In this document: positions 1 to 5,491 of the stretch, piece by piece
Position numbering within the stretch: position 1 is the first letter of the stretch
Layout of the letters: each line of letters opens with the position of its first letter
From: Planctomycetota bacterium
GTDB taxonomy: Bacteria; Planctomycetota; Phycisphaerae; Phycisphaerales; SM1A02
DNA: 5,491 nucleotides
NCBI GenBank assembly: GCA_027295435.1
Contig: JAPUKX010000249.1
Location: forward strand, 1-5,491
Direction: 5' to 3'
The notes under the pieces: generated by a model
What the model was told of the DNA's origin: nothing
The model's database searches: none
What the model saw: only the letters and a program-made list of their open reading frames with translations
Position numbers and translations under genes: made by a program

Positions 1-4
1 ATGT

Positions 5-1159
5 GTGTTCGCAGGGCGCTTTTCGTCGGCAATCGGATCGGTGGGGATCGACCTCGGTACCCGCGGGATCAAGCTGCTTCAGGTTCGCGAACACGGCGGC
101 GAACTCAAAGTGGTCGGGGCGGGAAGAGTCGATGCCAAAGCCGGCGATTCCTGGGTTGAGGACCGCAAGGCACTGACCGATCAACTGCGGGCCGCCTTTG
201 CCTCCGGCGGATTCACCGGCCGGCGGTGCGTGCTCAGTCTCCCTCGCAGCGAGGTCCGCATGCAGTTGGTTCGCCTGCCGAAGATGCCTGAGAGTGAGCT
301 GCGCCAGGCAGTCGTGTGGGAAGCCTCGCAGCGCTTTGGTTTCGATCGCGAGGCGATGGAGGTGGATGCCATCCTAACCGGGGCGTCGCTGCAAGACGGC
401 GAGCGCCGCGACGAGATTCTTCTAATCGCTGTCTCACATGATGTGATCAACGCCTGGGTTGAGCCGGTGATGGCCGCCGGTCTGCGCCCGATGGCCATCG
501 AGACGCACTTCACGGCATTGGCGCGGGCGTTCAGTCGACAGTCCCGCCGTGAATCCGACCGTTCGGTAACCCGCGTCGTATTGGATGTCGGCGCCTCGGG
601 TTCTACCGTGATGATTCTTCGTGGCGATCAGATCGCTTTCTGCAAATCGATCACGATCGGGGGCGAGCAATTCGACCAGGCGGTGGCTGAACATCTTCAG
701 ATGGACGTGGCAGCGGCAAGGGAGTTGCGGGCGGCCCGCATCGCCGCCGCCACCGATCAGCCCAATGCTCGGCCGATCACCGAACCCTCCATTGACCGGG
801 CGGTGTATGACGCGGTCCGGCCGCTGTTGGGTAGTTTCGCGAAAGAGGTGATGCTCTGTATTGGCTACTACGGGGTCATGTTCCGGGGCTATCCCCCCCA
901 ACGACTGATTCTCACTGGGGGCGATGGGTTGGAGCCGCGACTTGACGAAACGCTCTTGCAGCAGTGCAGGATTCCGGTGGTGCTCGATGAGGACGGCTCG
1001 ACCGTCAGTGGTTTGATGGAACCGATCCAGGCCATCCTGCACCGTGCCCCCGGACCGCCGGCGTGGTGGGCGGTGGCGGCCGGCCTCAGCTTGCGAGGAA
1101 TCTCGGTGGGCAGATTGAAGAGACTGCAGGCGGTCACCTGCGGCACGGAGGCGGCATGA
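5..1159 (+). CDS. pilM: PilM, actin-like ATPase of the type IV pilus inner-membrane complex
   Basis: A 384-residue protein of the PilM (FtsA/actin-like) family, which sits on the cytoplasmic face of the inner membrane and binds the N-terminal tail of PilN. The sequence shows the actin-fold nucleotide-binding motifs in order: phosphate-1 loop GIDLGTRGIKLLQ at residues 14-26, phosphate-2 loop LDVGASGST at 193-201, and an adenosine-type motif LILTGGDGL at 301-309. A GGEQFD segment follows phosphate-2, and the family's closing AxGLxLRG motif is at 358-365. Length is close to typical PilM. The start is a GTG; it puts the first motif where PilM proteins normally have it. The frame stays open to the left edge and only four bases precede the start, so no ribosome binding site can be seen and a slightly earlier start is possible. 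The stop overlaps the pilN start codon (ATGA), indicating translational coupling. Family assignment is firm; actual ATP hydrolysis is not shown. Confidence 0.93.
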   Translation: MFAGRFSSAIGSVGIDLGTRGIKLLQVREHGGELKVVGAGRVDAKAGDSWVEDRKALTDQLRAAFASGGFTGRRCVLSLPRSEVRMQLVRLPKMPESELRQAVVWEASQRFGFDREAMEVDAILTGASLQDGERRDEILLIAVSHDVINAWVEPVMAAGLRPMAIETHFTALARAFSRQSRRESDRSVTRVVLDVGASGSTVMILRGDQIAFCKSITIGGEQFDQAVAEHLQMDVAAARELRAARIAAATDQPNARPITEPSIDRAVYDAVRPLLGSFAKEVMLCIGYYGVMFRGYPPQRLILTGGDGLEPRLDETLLQQCRIPVVLDEDGSTVSGLMEPIQAILHRAPGPPAWWAVAAGLSLRGISVGRLKRLQAVTCGTEAA

Positions 1160-1842
1160 AACAACGCACCATTGATCTTGTGCCCGATTCGATCCGTATT
1201 CGCAGTCAGGCTGGCGTGGTGGCTGGGCGATATGTCGCTGCACTCCTGATCGCGATCGCCCTGATGGTGGTGACGGTTACCCATTCCCGTTTGGTACTCG
1301 ATCGGGCTCACAAGCGCTTGCAGGTGGTCGAGGAACAGGCAGACCTGGTTCTGTCGGCGGAAGCCAAGGCTGATCAGTTGCGAAGCAGGCTCGACGACAC
1401 CCGCGACCAGATCCGCCGTTACAGGCTTATCGCGATGCCGCTGGAGGTCAGTCGGGTCATCGCCACCGTCACGAATGAGTTGCCGACCAGTGTGACGTTG
1501 GATCGAATCGACCTCTTTTCCGGCAGCCGTCGGACGAATCGCTCGGCTCGCAGCAGGGGCATCCGCGCTGAGGATGGACCTGCTCCGCGCATTCTCAGCG
1601 GGGAGCTGAGCGGATTTGCGGCGACGGACCAGAAGGTTGCGGAGATCGTGGCCAGGCTTGAGGCGTTGGGGCTTTTCAAGCAGGTCGGCCTCAATTTCAG
1701 TCGCACCCGCCCGGTGCGAGGGCGCGGCGCGCGAGAGTTTCGAATCAGCTTCCGAATCGATATGGACGTTGAATACGACGTCGTCGATCGTGTCCGCCCC
1801 GAGCTCCAGGCCAGTCAAGAGGGAGCGCACGATGTCCAGTAG
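1156..1842 (+). CDS. pilN: PilN-type inner-membrane pilus assembly protein
   Basis: A 228-residue bitopic inner-membrane protein. Residues 6-10 are IDLVP, a variant of the INLLP motif by which PilN docks into the groove of PilM. One transmembrane helix follows at about 26-42 (YVAALLIAIALMVVTVT), then a charged helical coiled-coil region at about 44-92. The periplasmic ferredoxin-like domain spans roughly 96-209 (start PLEVSRVIATVTNELP, end FRISFRIDMDVEYD) and is interrupted by an arginine-rich loop at about 123-145. The frame is open upstream inside pilM. The ATG at 1156 is chosen because it overlaps the pilM stop, follows a GGAGG at 1147-1151 with a 4-nt spacer, and puts the docking motif at the extreme N-terminus. 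PilN pairs with PilO in known systems. GspL split into two proteins gives the same architecture, so a type II secretion role is the main alternative. Confidence 0.88.
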   Translation: MKQRTIDLVPDSIRIRSQAGVVAGRYVAALLIAIALMVVTVTHSRLVLDRAHKRLQVVEEQADLVLSAEAKADQLRSRLDDTRDQIRRYRLIAMPLEVSRVIATVTNELPTSVTLDRIDLFSGSRRTNRSARSRGIRAEDGPAPRILSGELSGFAATDQKVAEIVARLEALGLFKQVGLNFSRTRPVRGRGAREFRISFRIDMDVEYDVVDRVRPELQASQEGAHDVQ

Positions 1843-2404
1843 CAAACATCTTCGGATCGCGATCCTCGCCGTGGTCATTGTCGTGACCGTGGGGGGACTG
1901 TTGCTTGTCTGGCCGTCCTACCGCGAGGCGAAGGCGCTCAACCATCAAGCCGCCGTGCTTCGCAACAAAGGCGAAGTCTACAGCATCCAAATTGAAGTGA
2001 TCGATCGGCTTACTGCCGATCTGGAAGAAATGACCCGCCGGGTGGAGACCCAACACAAGGTCATTCCTGAGTCCGCAGACATAGCCGGGCTGATGCGAGT
2101 GCTATCGATGCCGGTGGACGGGGTGACCATCCGCGACCAAACGTTCACTACCGGCCAGCCCAAAGAAGCCGTGGTCGGCGGCGATCTTACTGCGATGGCC
2201 ACGCCTTTGACGATCGACATGGTTGCGCGGTTCGACTCAATTTTCGCGCTGATCCAAGCGGCGGAATCATTGGACCGCCTACTGCGTGTCGAGTCATTGA
2301 ACATTGTCTGCGAACATCCTGAGGGAGAGGATGAATTGTTCGTCAGTGCCTCGGTGAGTCTGGATGTGATCTATGACCCACCGGGGGCGAGGGAGGATCG
2401 TTGA
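1832..2404 (+). CDS. pilO: PilO-type inner-membrane pilus assembly protein
   Basis: A 190-residue bitopic protein with a short basic cytoplasmic tail, one transmembrane helix at about 8-27 and a predicted coiled coil at about 33-76. A compact periplasmic ferredoxin-like domain spans about 80-182. The domain shows PilO-like features: a short strand VDGVTIRDQTF at 95-105, then the helix-strand block DSIFALIQAAESLDRLLRVE (135-154) and a final strand at 170-181. In known systems PilO heterodimerises with PilN and recruits PilP. The frame is open further upstream. The ATG at 1832 is preferred because the purine-rich AAGAGGGAG at 1817-1825 lies just ahead of it and the protein then begins directly with the membrane segment. 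It overlaps the end of pilN by 11 nt in another frame. GspM is the type II secretion counterpart and cannot be excluded from sequence alone. Confidence 0.85.
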   Translation: MSSSKHLRIAILAVVIVVTVGGLLLVWPSYREAKALNHQAAVLRNKGEVYSIQIEVIDRLTADLEEMTRRVETQHKVIPESADIAGLMRVLSMPVDGVTIRDQTFTTGQPKEAVVGGDLTAMATPLTIDMVARFDSIFALIQAAESLDRLLRVESLNIVCEHPEGEDELFVSASVSLDVIYDPPGAREDR

Positions 2405-2405
2405 G

Positions 2406-3023
2406 ATGATCTTGGTGCTCAGGCGACTGTGGATTCAGATCACCTCCGACCGCAAGCAGTTCGGCATCCTGTGCGCGATGTTGGCGGTGGGGCTGCTGTT
2501 GTGGGCGCGAATAATCGTGACTTCCAATCTGCCGCGCACGGCCGTGGCCGATGATCCCAAGCCGCCGGCCAGGGGAGGTTTACAGCCTCGCGGAGCTGTC
2601 AGGGGAACATCCGATAAGCACCAGGGACCGCCTGTGCGGGTCGAGTTGTCGCGCTTGCCGTTACGAGATCCATTCTTGATCAGCGCCCAACACTTCCCCA
2701 AACCGACCCCGGTTGACATGTTGACCCAAGATCAAGCGAAGTTACAACGAGATACGACCGAAAACCCAGAACAAGCGGAAGCCCGGTTGATCGACCAACT
2801 CCGGGCTTTGATAGAACGCTTCGAGTTGGAAGCGGTGATGCAGGGTCGCCCGATGGCCGTGATCAACGGAAGAACCTATCGGTTGCTCGATTGGATTCCC
2901 GCGATCGACAACAGTGAGATCCGCTTCCAGCTGGTTGAAGTCGGACATCGATCAGTGGTCCTCGAATTCGAGGGTCGCCCGTTTGAGTTGGAGATGAAGC
3001 ATCCAGGCAGTGTCCAGCGCTAG
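2406..3023 (+). CDS. PilP/GspC-type periplasmic connector with a transmembrane anchor
   Basis: A 205-residue protein in the pilP position, between pilO and the secretin. It has a short basic cytoplasmic tail, one transmembrane helix at about 19-38, a Pro/Gly/Arg-rich linker at about 43-86 and an LRDPFL motif at 86-91, like the RDPF seen in PilP proteins. A charged helix at 106-140 follows. The C-terminal domain at about 136-198 resembles the small beta domain shared by PilP and GspC (the HR domain): LEAVMQGRPMAVINGRTYRL, then IRFQLVEVGHRSVVLEFEGR. This domain normally contacts the secretin N0 domain. Unlike PilP there is no lipobox; the anchor is GspC-like. The ATG at 2406 lies 1 nt after the pilO stop and 9 nt after GGGAGG (2391-2396); the frame is open for 11 codons further upstream, but those lie inside pilO. 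I leave the symbol blank because the protein mixes PilP and GspC traits; the domain match is by eye. Confidence 0.7.
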   Translation: MILVLRRLWIQITSDRKQFGILCAMLAVGLLLWARIIVTSNLPRTAVADDPKPPARGGLQPRGAVRGTSDKHQGPPVRVELSRLPLRDPFLISAQHFPKPTPVDMLTQDQAKLQRDTTENPEQAEARLIDQLRALIERFELEAVMQGRPMAVINGRTYRLLDWIPAIDNSEIRFQLVEVGHRSVVLEFEGRPFELEMKHPGSVQR

Positions 3024-3040
3024 CAGCGCCAGGGCCGGGC

Positions 3041-3045
3041 AGGAG
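3041..3045 (+). promoter_or_regulatory. Ribosome binding site of the secretin gene
   Basis: AGGAG lies 11 nt ahead of the ATG at 3057, in the 33-nt gap after the preceding gene. The spacing is slightly long but it is the only Shine-Dalgarno-like site there. It supports the ATG at 3057, which directly begins a good signal peptide, and means the secretin need not depend on translational coupling. Confidence 0.6.
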
Positions 3046-3056
3046 TAAACCCGATT

Positions 3057-5261
3057 ATGAATCCGAAGATCAGATGTACTGGGAGGCGTTTTCTTGGGCA
3101 CACAGGGGCCGTCTGTGCGGCTTGGGCGGTGCTGGCAGCGCCGGCGCTGGGGCAGGACTGGGCGGATCAGGAGAACACCGATGTCAACGTGACCGACTAC
3201 GGCACGGTGGATCTGGCAGTTCAGGAGACCGACCTGTCGCAGGTCCTTCAAATGCTCTCCATCCAGAGCCACAAGAACATCATCACCTCCAAGAGCGTGT
3301 CCGCCACCGTCACCGCCAACCTCTACGACGTCACGTTCCACGAGGCGCTCGACGCCATTCTGCGCGTCAACGGCTACGGCTACCTCGAAGAGGGCAACTT
3401 CGTCTACATCTACACCTTGGCGGAGATTGCGGAAATGGAGGCTTCGAGCCGTGTCACTGAAAGCCGCATCTTTGAGCTCGAATATCTTTCCGCCGTTGAC
3501 GCCAACGAGTTCATCACACCGCTGCTCAGCGACGTCGGCCAAAGCTCCCACCGCGGGGAGGTGCAGCCGGGGTTCCAGCCCGACATAAGCGATGGGGGAG
3601 CGGACTCGTACGCGTACAGCGCCAAGCTGGTGATCAATGATTATCCCGAGAACCTTCGGGCCATCGCGGACCTGCTCGACGAACTTGACACCCCGCCGCA
3701 GCAGGTGCTCATCGAGGCCACCGTCCTTCAGACTGCTTTGGACGAGACCAACGCCTTCGGCGTGGACTTCTCCGTGATCGCCGATCTGGATTTCATCGAT
3801 CTGCACACCCCGCTTGGGGTGGTCAACAATCTCCTGGCCGGCGACGACGTGAAGAAGGGATTTCAACCGGCGGATAACGAGGCGTTGGGGGGGGCATCGA
3901 CCGTCGGGAACACGGCGGGTGCGGGCGGCTTGAAGCTCGGTATTATTACCAACAACGTCAGCGCCTTCCTGCGAGTTCTCGACGAGGTGACCGACACCAC
4001 GGTACTGGCCAGACCCAAGATCATGGCGCTGAACCGCCAACGGGCCGCAGTGCTGGTGGGTGCTCGGGTCGGATACCTCTCGACCACCGCCACCCAGACC
4101 ACCACCACACAGACCGTCAAGTTCCTCGACACGGGTATCTCGCTGATCTTCCGCCCGTTCATTTCCAAGGATGGAACGATCCGTATGGAACTGTCCCCCA
4201 AGGTGTCCGAGGCCAGCCTGCGCGCCGTCACTGACTCCCAGGGGTTGCAGGTGACGATTCCCGACGAACTGACCAACGAGCTGACGACCAACGTTCGCAT
4301 CCGGGATGGGCAGACGTTGGTGCTGGGCGGCCTTTTCAGGGAATCCACACGCGTCAGTCGCAGGCAGGTTCCGTGGCTCGGCGATATTCCGATCATCGGC
4401 GCTGCCTTCCGTGGGCAGGACGATACGGTCGATCGCGATGAGATCATCTTCCTCATCACCCCTTCCATCGTGCCTGACGATGTCTTATGGGCGACCGGTC
4501 AAGAGACGCTGGCCTACTCCAACGCGATCGCGGTCGGCGCGCGGGCAGGTCTGCTTCCATTCAGCCGCGAAGGCATCACCAACAACCACAATCTTGACGC
4601 CATGGACGCCTTTGAGCGCGGCGACCTCGATATGGCTCTGTACCACGTCAACATCTCGCTGCGGTTGAGCCATGTGCAGCCGGCGATGCTCAGGCTCCGC
4701 CAGGAGATCACGGGTGAGCAGGAGAGGGCTCACGAGCGCAGCATGATGGAGCGAGCGTTCCGCAAGATACTGGGGCGTGGGCCCTCGCAAGAAGCCGCCT
4801 CCGGCCAGATGCCGCCTGGGCTGAGGTCGATGCCGATGCGCTCCTTTACGTTGCAAGAGCTCATGGTGGATGAGCCGGGGCGTTGGTCCGACATGCGCGA
4901 GTCCGGCACGGGCGATTCGAGCACAGGCACCGAATCGGTATCGCAGGAATCGTCCGGCGAGTGGTTCGAATGGCATGGAGACGGGGATGCCGATGACGCC
5001 GAGGCAGGTTCCGGAATCGATTCCGCCGGTGCGATGCCGCAGACGAGCGGGGAGCAGCCGGGTCACGAGGAGCAGGCCGAGGCCGAAGGCCCCCACTCAA
5101 ACGCCGCGACCATGCGCAACGACCAATGGCTGGCCGCAGAGCAGCTGCGGCGCATGTTTTCCAGGCAGGGGCTCTGGCTGGCGGCTGACAACCCCTCCGG
5201 CGCCTATGACACGGGTTGGGGGCACTCGACTCCCTTTGTCACGTTCGATGACCTCGTGTAG
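3057..5261 (+). CDS. pilQ: PilQ-type outer-membrane secretin with a long C-terminal extension
   Basis: A 734-residue secretin, the gated outer-membrane channel through which a pilus or substrate exits. Residues 1-32 form a signal peptide with likely cleavage after ALG-32. An N0/STN domain follows at about 50-121 (VDLAVQETDLSQVLQMLS onward) and one N1/KH-like domain at about 132-214, which carries a loop insertion at 161-181. The secretin barrel spans about 215-472. It contains a Thr-rich stretch at 343-353, GQTLVLGGLF at 418-427, VPWLGDIPIIGAAF at 438-451 and DEIIFLITPSIV at 461-472. The blocks at 418-451 match the classical GspD/PilQ signature with the expected 11-residue spacing, except Ala-450 where Leu/Val is usual. 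There is no AMIN domain before N0 and no N2/N3 repeats. The last 262 residues (473-734) are extra: a TPR-like helix pair near 512-550, an acidic Ser/Gly-rich stretch at 576-688 and a terminal helix. Secretin identity is certain; pilus rather than secretion use rests on the pilMNO neighbours. Confidence 0.95.
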   Translation: MNPKIRCTGRRFLGHTGAVCAAWAVLAAPALGQDWADQENTDVNVTDYGTVDLAVQETDLSQVLQMLSIQSHKNIITSKSVSATVTANLYDVTFHEALDAILRVNGYGYLEEGNFVYIYTLAEIAEMEASSRVTESRIFELEYLSAVDANEFITPLLSDVGQSSHRGEVQPGFQPDISDGGADSYAYSAKLVINDYPENLRAIADLLDELDTPPQQVLIEATVLQTALDETNAFGVDFSVIADLDFIDLHTPLGVVNNLLAGDDVKKGFQPADNEALGGASTVGNTAGAGGLKLGIITNNVSAFLRVLDEVTDTTVLARPKIMALNRQRAAVLVGARVGYLSTTATQTTTTQTVKFLDTGISLIFRPFISKDGTIRMELSPKVSEASLRAVTDSQGLQVTIPDELTNELTTNVRIRDGQTLVLGGLFRESTRVSRRQVPWLGDIPIIGAAFRGQDDTVDRDEIIFLITPSIVPDDVLWATGQETLAYSNAIAVGARAGLLPFSREGITNNHNLDAMDAFERGDLDMALYHVNISLRLSHVQPAMLRLRQEITGEQERAHERSMMERAFRKILGRGPSQEAASGQMPPGLRSMPMRSFTLQELMVDEPGRWSDMRESGTGDSSTGTESVSQESSGEWFEWHGDGDADDAEAGSGIDSAGAMPQTSGEQPGHEEQAEAEGPHSNAATMRNDQWLAAEQLRRMFSRQGLWLAADNPSGAYDTGWGHSTPFVTFDDLV

Positions 5262-5286
5262 GTTGCCGCCCTGATCGACGACGCAG

Positions 5287-5298
5287 ACTTCATGAAGT
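5287..5298. repeat. Perfect 12-bp palindrome
   Basis: ACTTCATGAAGT is identical to its reverse complement and starts 25 nt after the secretin stop codon. The symmetry and intergenic location would suit a dimeric regulator's operator. A 12-bp palindrome is expected about once by chance in a window of this length, and it lacks the T-tract of a terminator. Confidence 0.4.
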
Positions 5299-5375
5299 GA
5301 AGGACACAGTGATCGGAGCGGGGGGCGATGGGGGGAGGCAGGCGTTGTGCACGGTCAACCTCTGTTACGCAAATC

Positions 5376-5379
5376 GGAG
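5376..5379 (+). promoter_or_regulatory. Ribosome binding site of the lipoprotein gene
   Basis: GGAG lies 9 nt before the ATG at 5389 and supports that start. A second site, GGAGG at 5334-5338, lies 8 nt before an in-frame GTG at 5347. That start would add 14 residues to the signal peptide. The ATG is preferred because it gives a signal peptide of ordinary length. Confidence 0.5.
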
Positions 5380-5388
5380 ACGCGATAC

Positions 5389-5491
5389 ATGTCAACCCGA
5401 CCGATCCTCATTGTCATTGTCCTGTTGCTCGCCATCGGCTCGTCGCTCACCGGCTGCGGTCCGGGCACAACGGGGATCAAGGCGAGAGAGG
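5389..5491 (+). CDS. N-terminus of a lipoprotein, function unknown (cut by the window edge)
   Basis: Only 34 codons are present. They encode a lipoprotein signal peptide: short basic N-region (MSTRP), hydrophobic core ILIVIVLLLAIGSS at 6-19 and the lipobox LTGC at 20-23. Cys-23 is the predicted lipidated residue. Residue +2 is Gly, not Asp, which in well-studied Gram-negatives would favour outer-membrane sorting. The visible mature part, GPGTTGIKARE after Cys-23, is too short to assign a family. It lies 127 nt after the secretin on the same strand. Candidates from context are a pilotin or other secretin accessory lipoprotein, or an unrelated gene; I cannot choose among them. The frame is open back to an in-frame TGA at 5293-5295, with only the GTG at 5347 as an alternative start. 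Confidence 0.75.
   Translation, partial: MSTRPILIVIVLLLAIGSSLTGCGPGTTGIKARE

Larger units (their letters stand above)
5262..5388. other. Spacer between the secretin and lipoprotein genes
   Basis: This 127-nt stretch has no convincing gene on either strand. It holds a perfect 12-bp palindrome (5287-5298), two G6 tracts (5320-5325 and 5330-5335) and two Shine-Dalgarno-like sites for the next gene. I find no GC hairpin followed by a T-run, so nothing marks the operon as ending here, and I could not identify convincing -35/-10 boxes. Read-through into the lipoprotein gene is plausible. Confidence 0.6.

Noticed and set aside
1063..1155. Upstream start for pilN giving 31 more residues
   Set aside because: The added part lies inside pilM, lacks similarity to PilN and would bury the IDLVP docking motif. 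The ATG at 1156 has a GGAGG site and overlaps the pilM stop.
1616..1831. Upstream start for pilO giving 72 more residues
   Set aside because: The extension is an Arg/Ser-rich translation of pilN in another frame. ATG 1832 has a good ribosome binding site and leads directly into the membrane helix.
889..1878. A 329-codon open frame on the minus strand
   Set aside because: It covers the ends of pilM and pilO and all of pilN in antisense. It has no domain-like pattern, and the + strand genes there are well supported.
3024..3056. Possible terminator between the PilP-type gene and the secretin
   Set aside because: The 33-nt gap holds no stable hairpin with a T-run; it only contains the AGGAG ribosome binding site.
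2952..4040. A 362-codon open frame on the minus strand
   Set aside because: It lies antisense to the PilP-type gene and the secretin. Its translation is His/Arg/Val/Gly-rich without recognisable domains, the usual shadow of a strongly coding GC-rich gene.
4523..4532. Palindrome containing GCGATCGC, also present at 1252-1259, resembling the cyanobacterial HIP1 element
   Set aside because: There are only two copies, both inside coding sequence of a GC-rich genome. HIP1-bearing cyanobacteria have far denser copies, so chance is enough.
4870..5274. A 134-codon open frame on the + strand overlapping the secretin C-terminus
   Set aside because: Its Pro/Arg-rich translation is typical of an alternative frame of GC-rich DNA. 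The secretin frame continues through it without a break.
5345..5374. Possible promoter ahead of the lipoprotein, starting with TTGTGC
   Set aside because: No convincing -10 box occurs at the right spacing, and sigma-factor consensus in this lineage is unknown to me.

Overview
The window reads as one co-directional operon on the + strand carrying the membrane-spanning core of a type IV pilus (or a closely related type II secretion-like) machine. The order is pilM, pilN, pilO, a PilP/GspC-type gene and a PilQ-type secretin. These are followed by the first 34 codons of a lipoprotein gene that runs off the right edge. The DNA is GC-rich. The secretin and the lipoprotein signal imply a cell with two membranes. 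The departures from proteobacterial PilMNOPQ are a membrane-anchored PilP equivalent, a secretin with no AMIN domain and a long acidic secretin C-terminus. They suggest a deep-branching Gram-negative lineage. Planctomycetota is my best guess, but this is an impression from protein style, not something the sequence proves.

Layout. 5-1159 is pilM, a cytoplasmic actin-like protein, starting almost at the left edge. 1156-1842 is pilN, overlapping pilM by ATGA. 1832-2404 is pilO, overlapping pilN by 11 nt. 2406-3023 is the PilP/GspC-type protein, 1 nt after pilO. 3057-5261 is the secretin, after a 33-nt gap with its own ribosome binding site. 5262-5388 is a 127-nt spacer with a 12-bp palindrome and two G6 tracts but no recognisable terminator. 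5389 to the end is the lipoprotein N-terminus.

How the parts fit, from known families: PilM binds the cytoplasmic tail of PilN. PilN and PilO are bitopic inner-membrane proteins with periplasmic coiled coils and ferredoxin-like domains. The PilP/GspC-type protein bridges from them to the N-domains of the outer-membrane secretin. The tight overlaps fit production of these subunits in fixed ratio. No assembly ATPase, platform protein, prepilin or prepilin peptidase is in the window, so pilus versus secretion function cannot be decided here.

The parts least explained by known systems are the roughly 260-residue C-terminal extension of the secretin (a TPR-like hairpin, an acidic disordered stretch and a terminal helix) and the replacement of the usual PilP lipoprotein by a transmembrane-anchored one. 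I see no mobile elements, tRNA or rRNA genes, CRISPR arrays or riboswitches.
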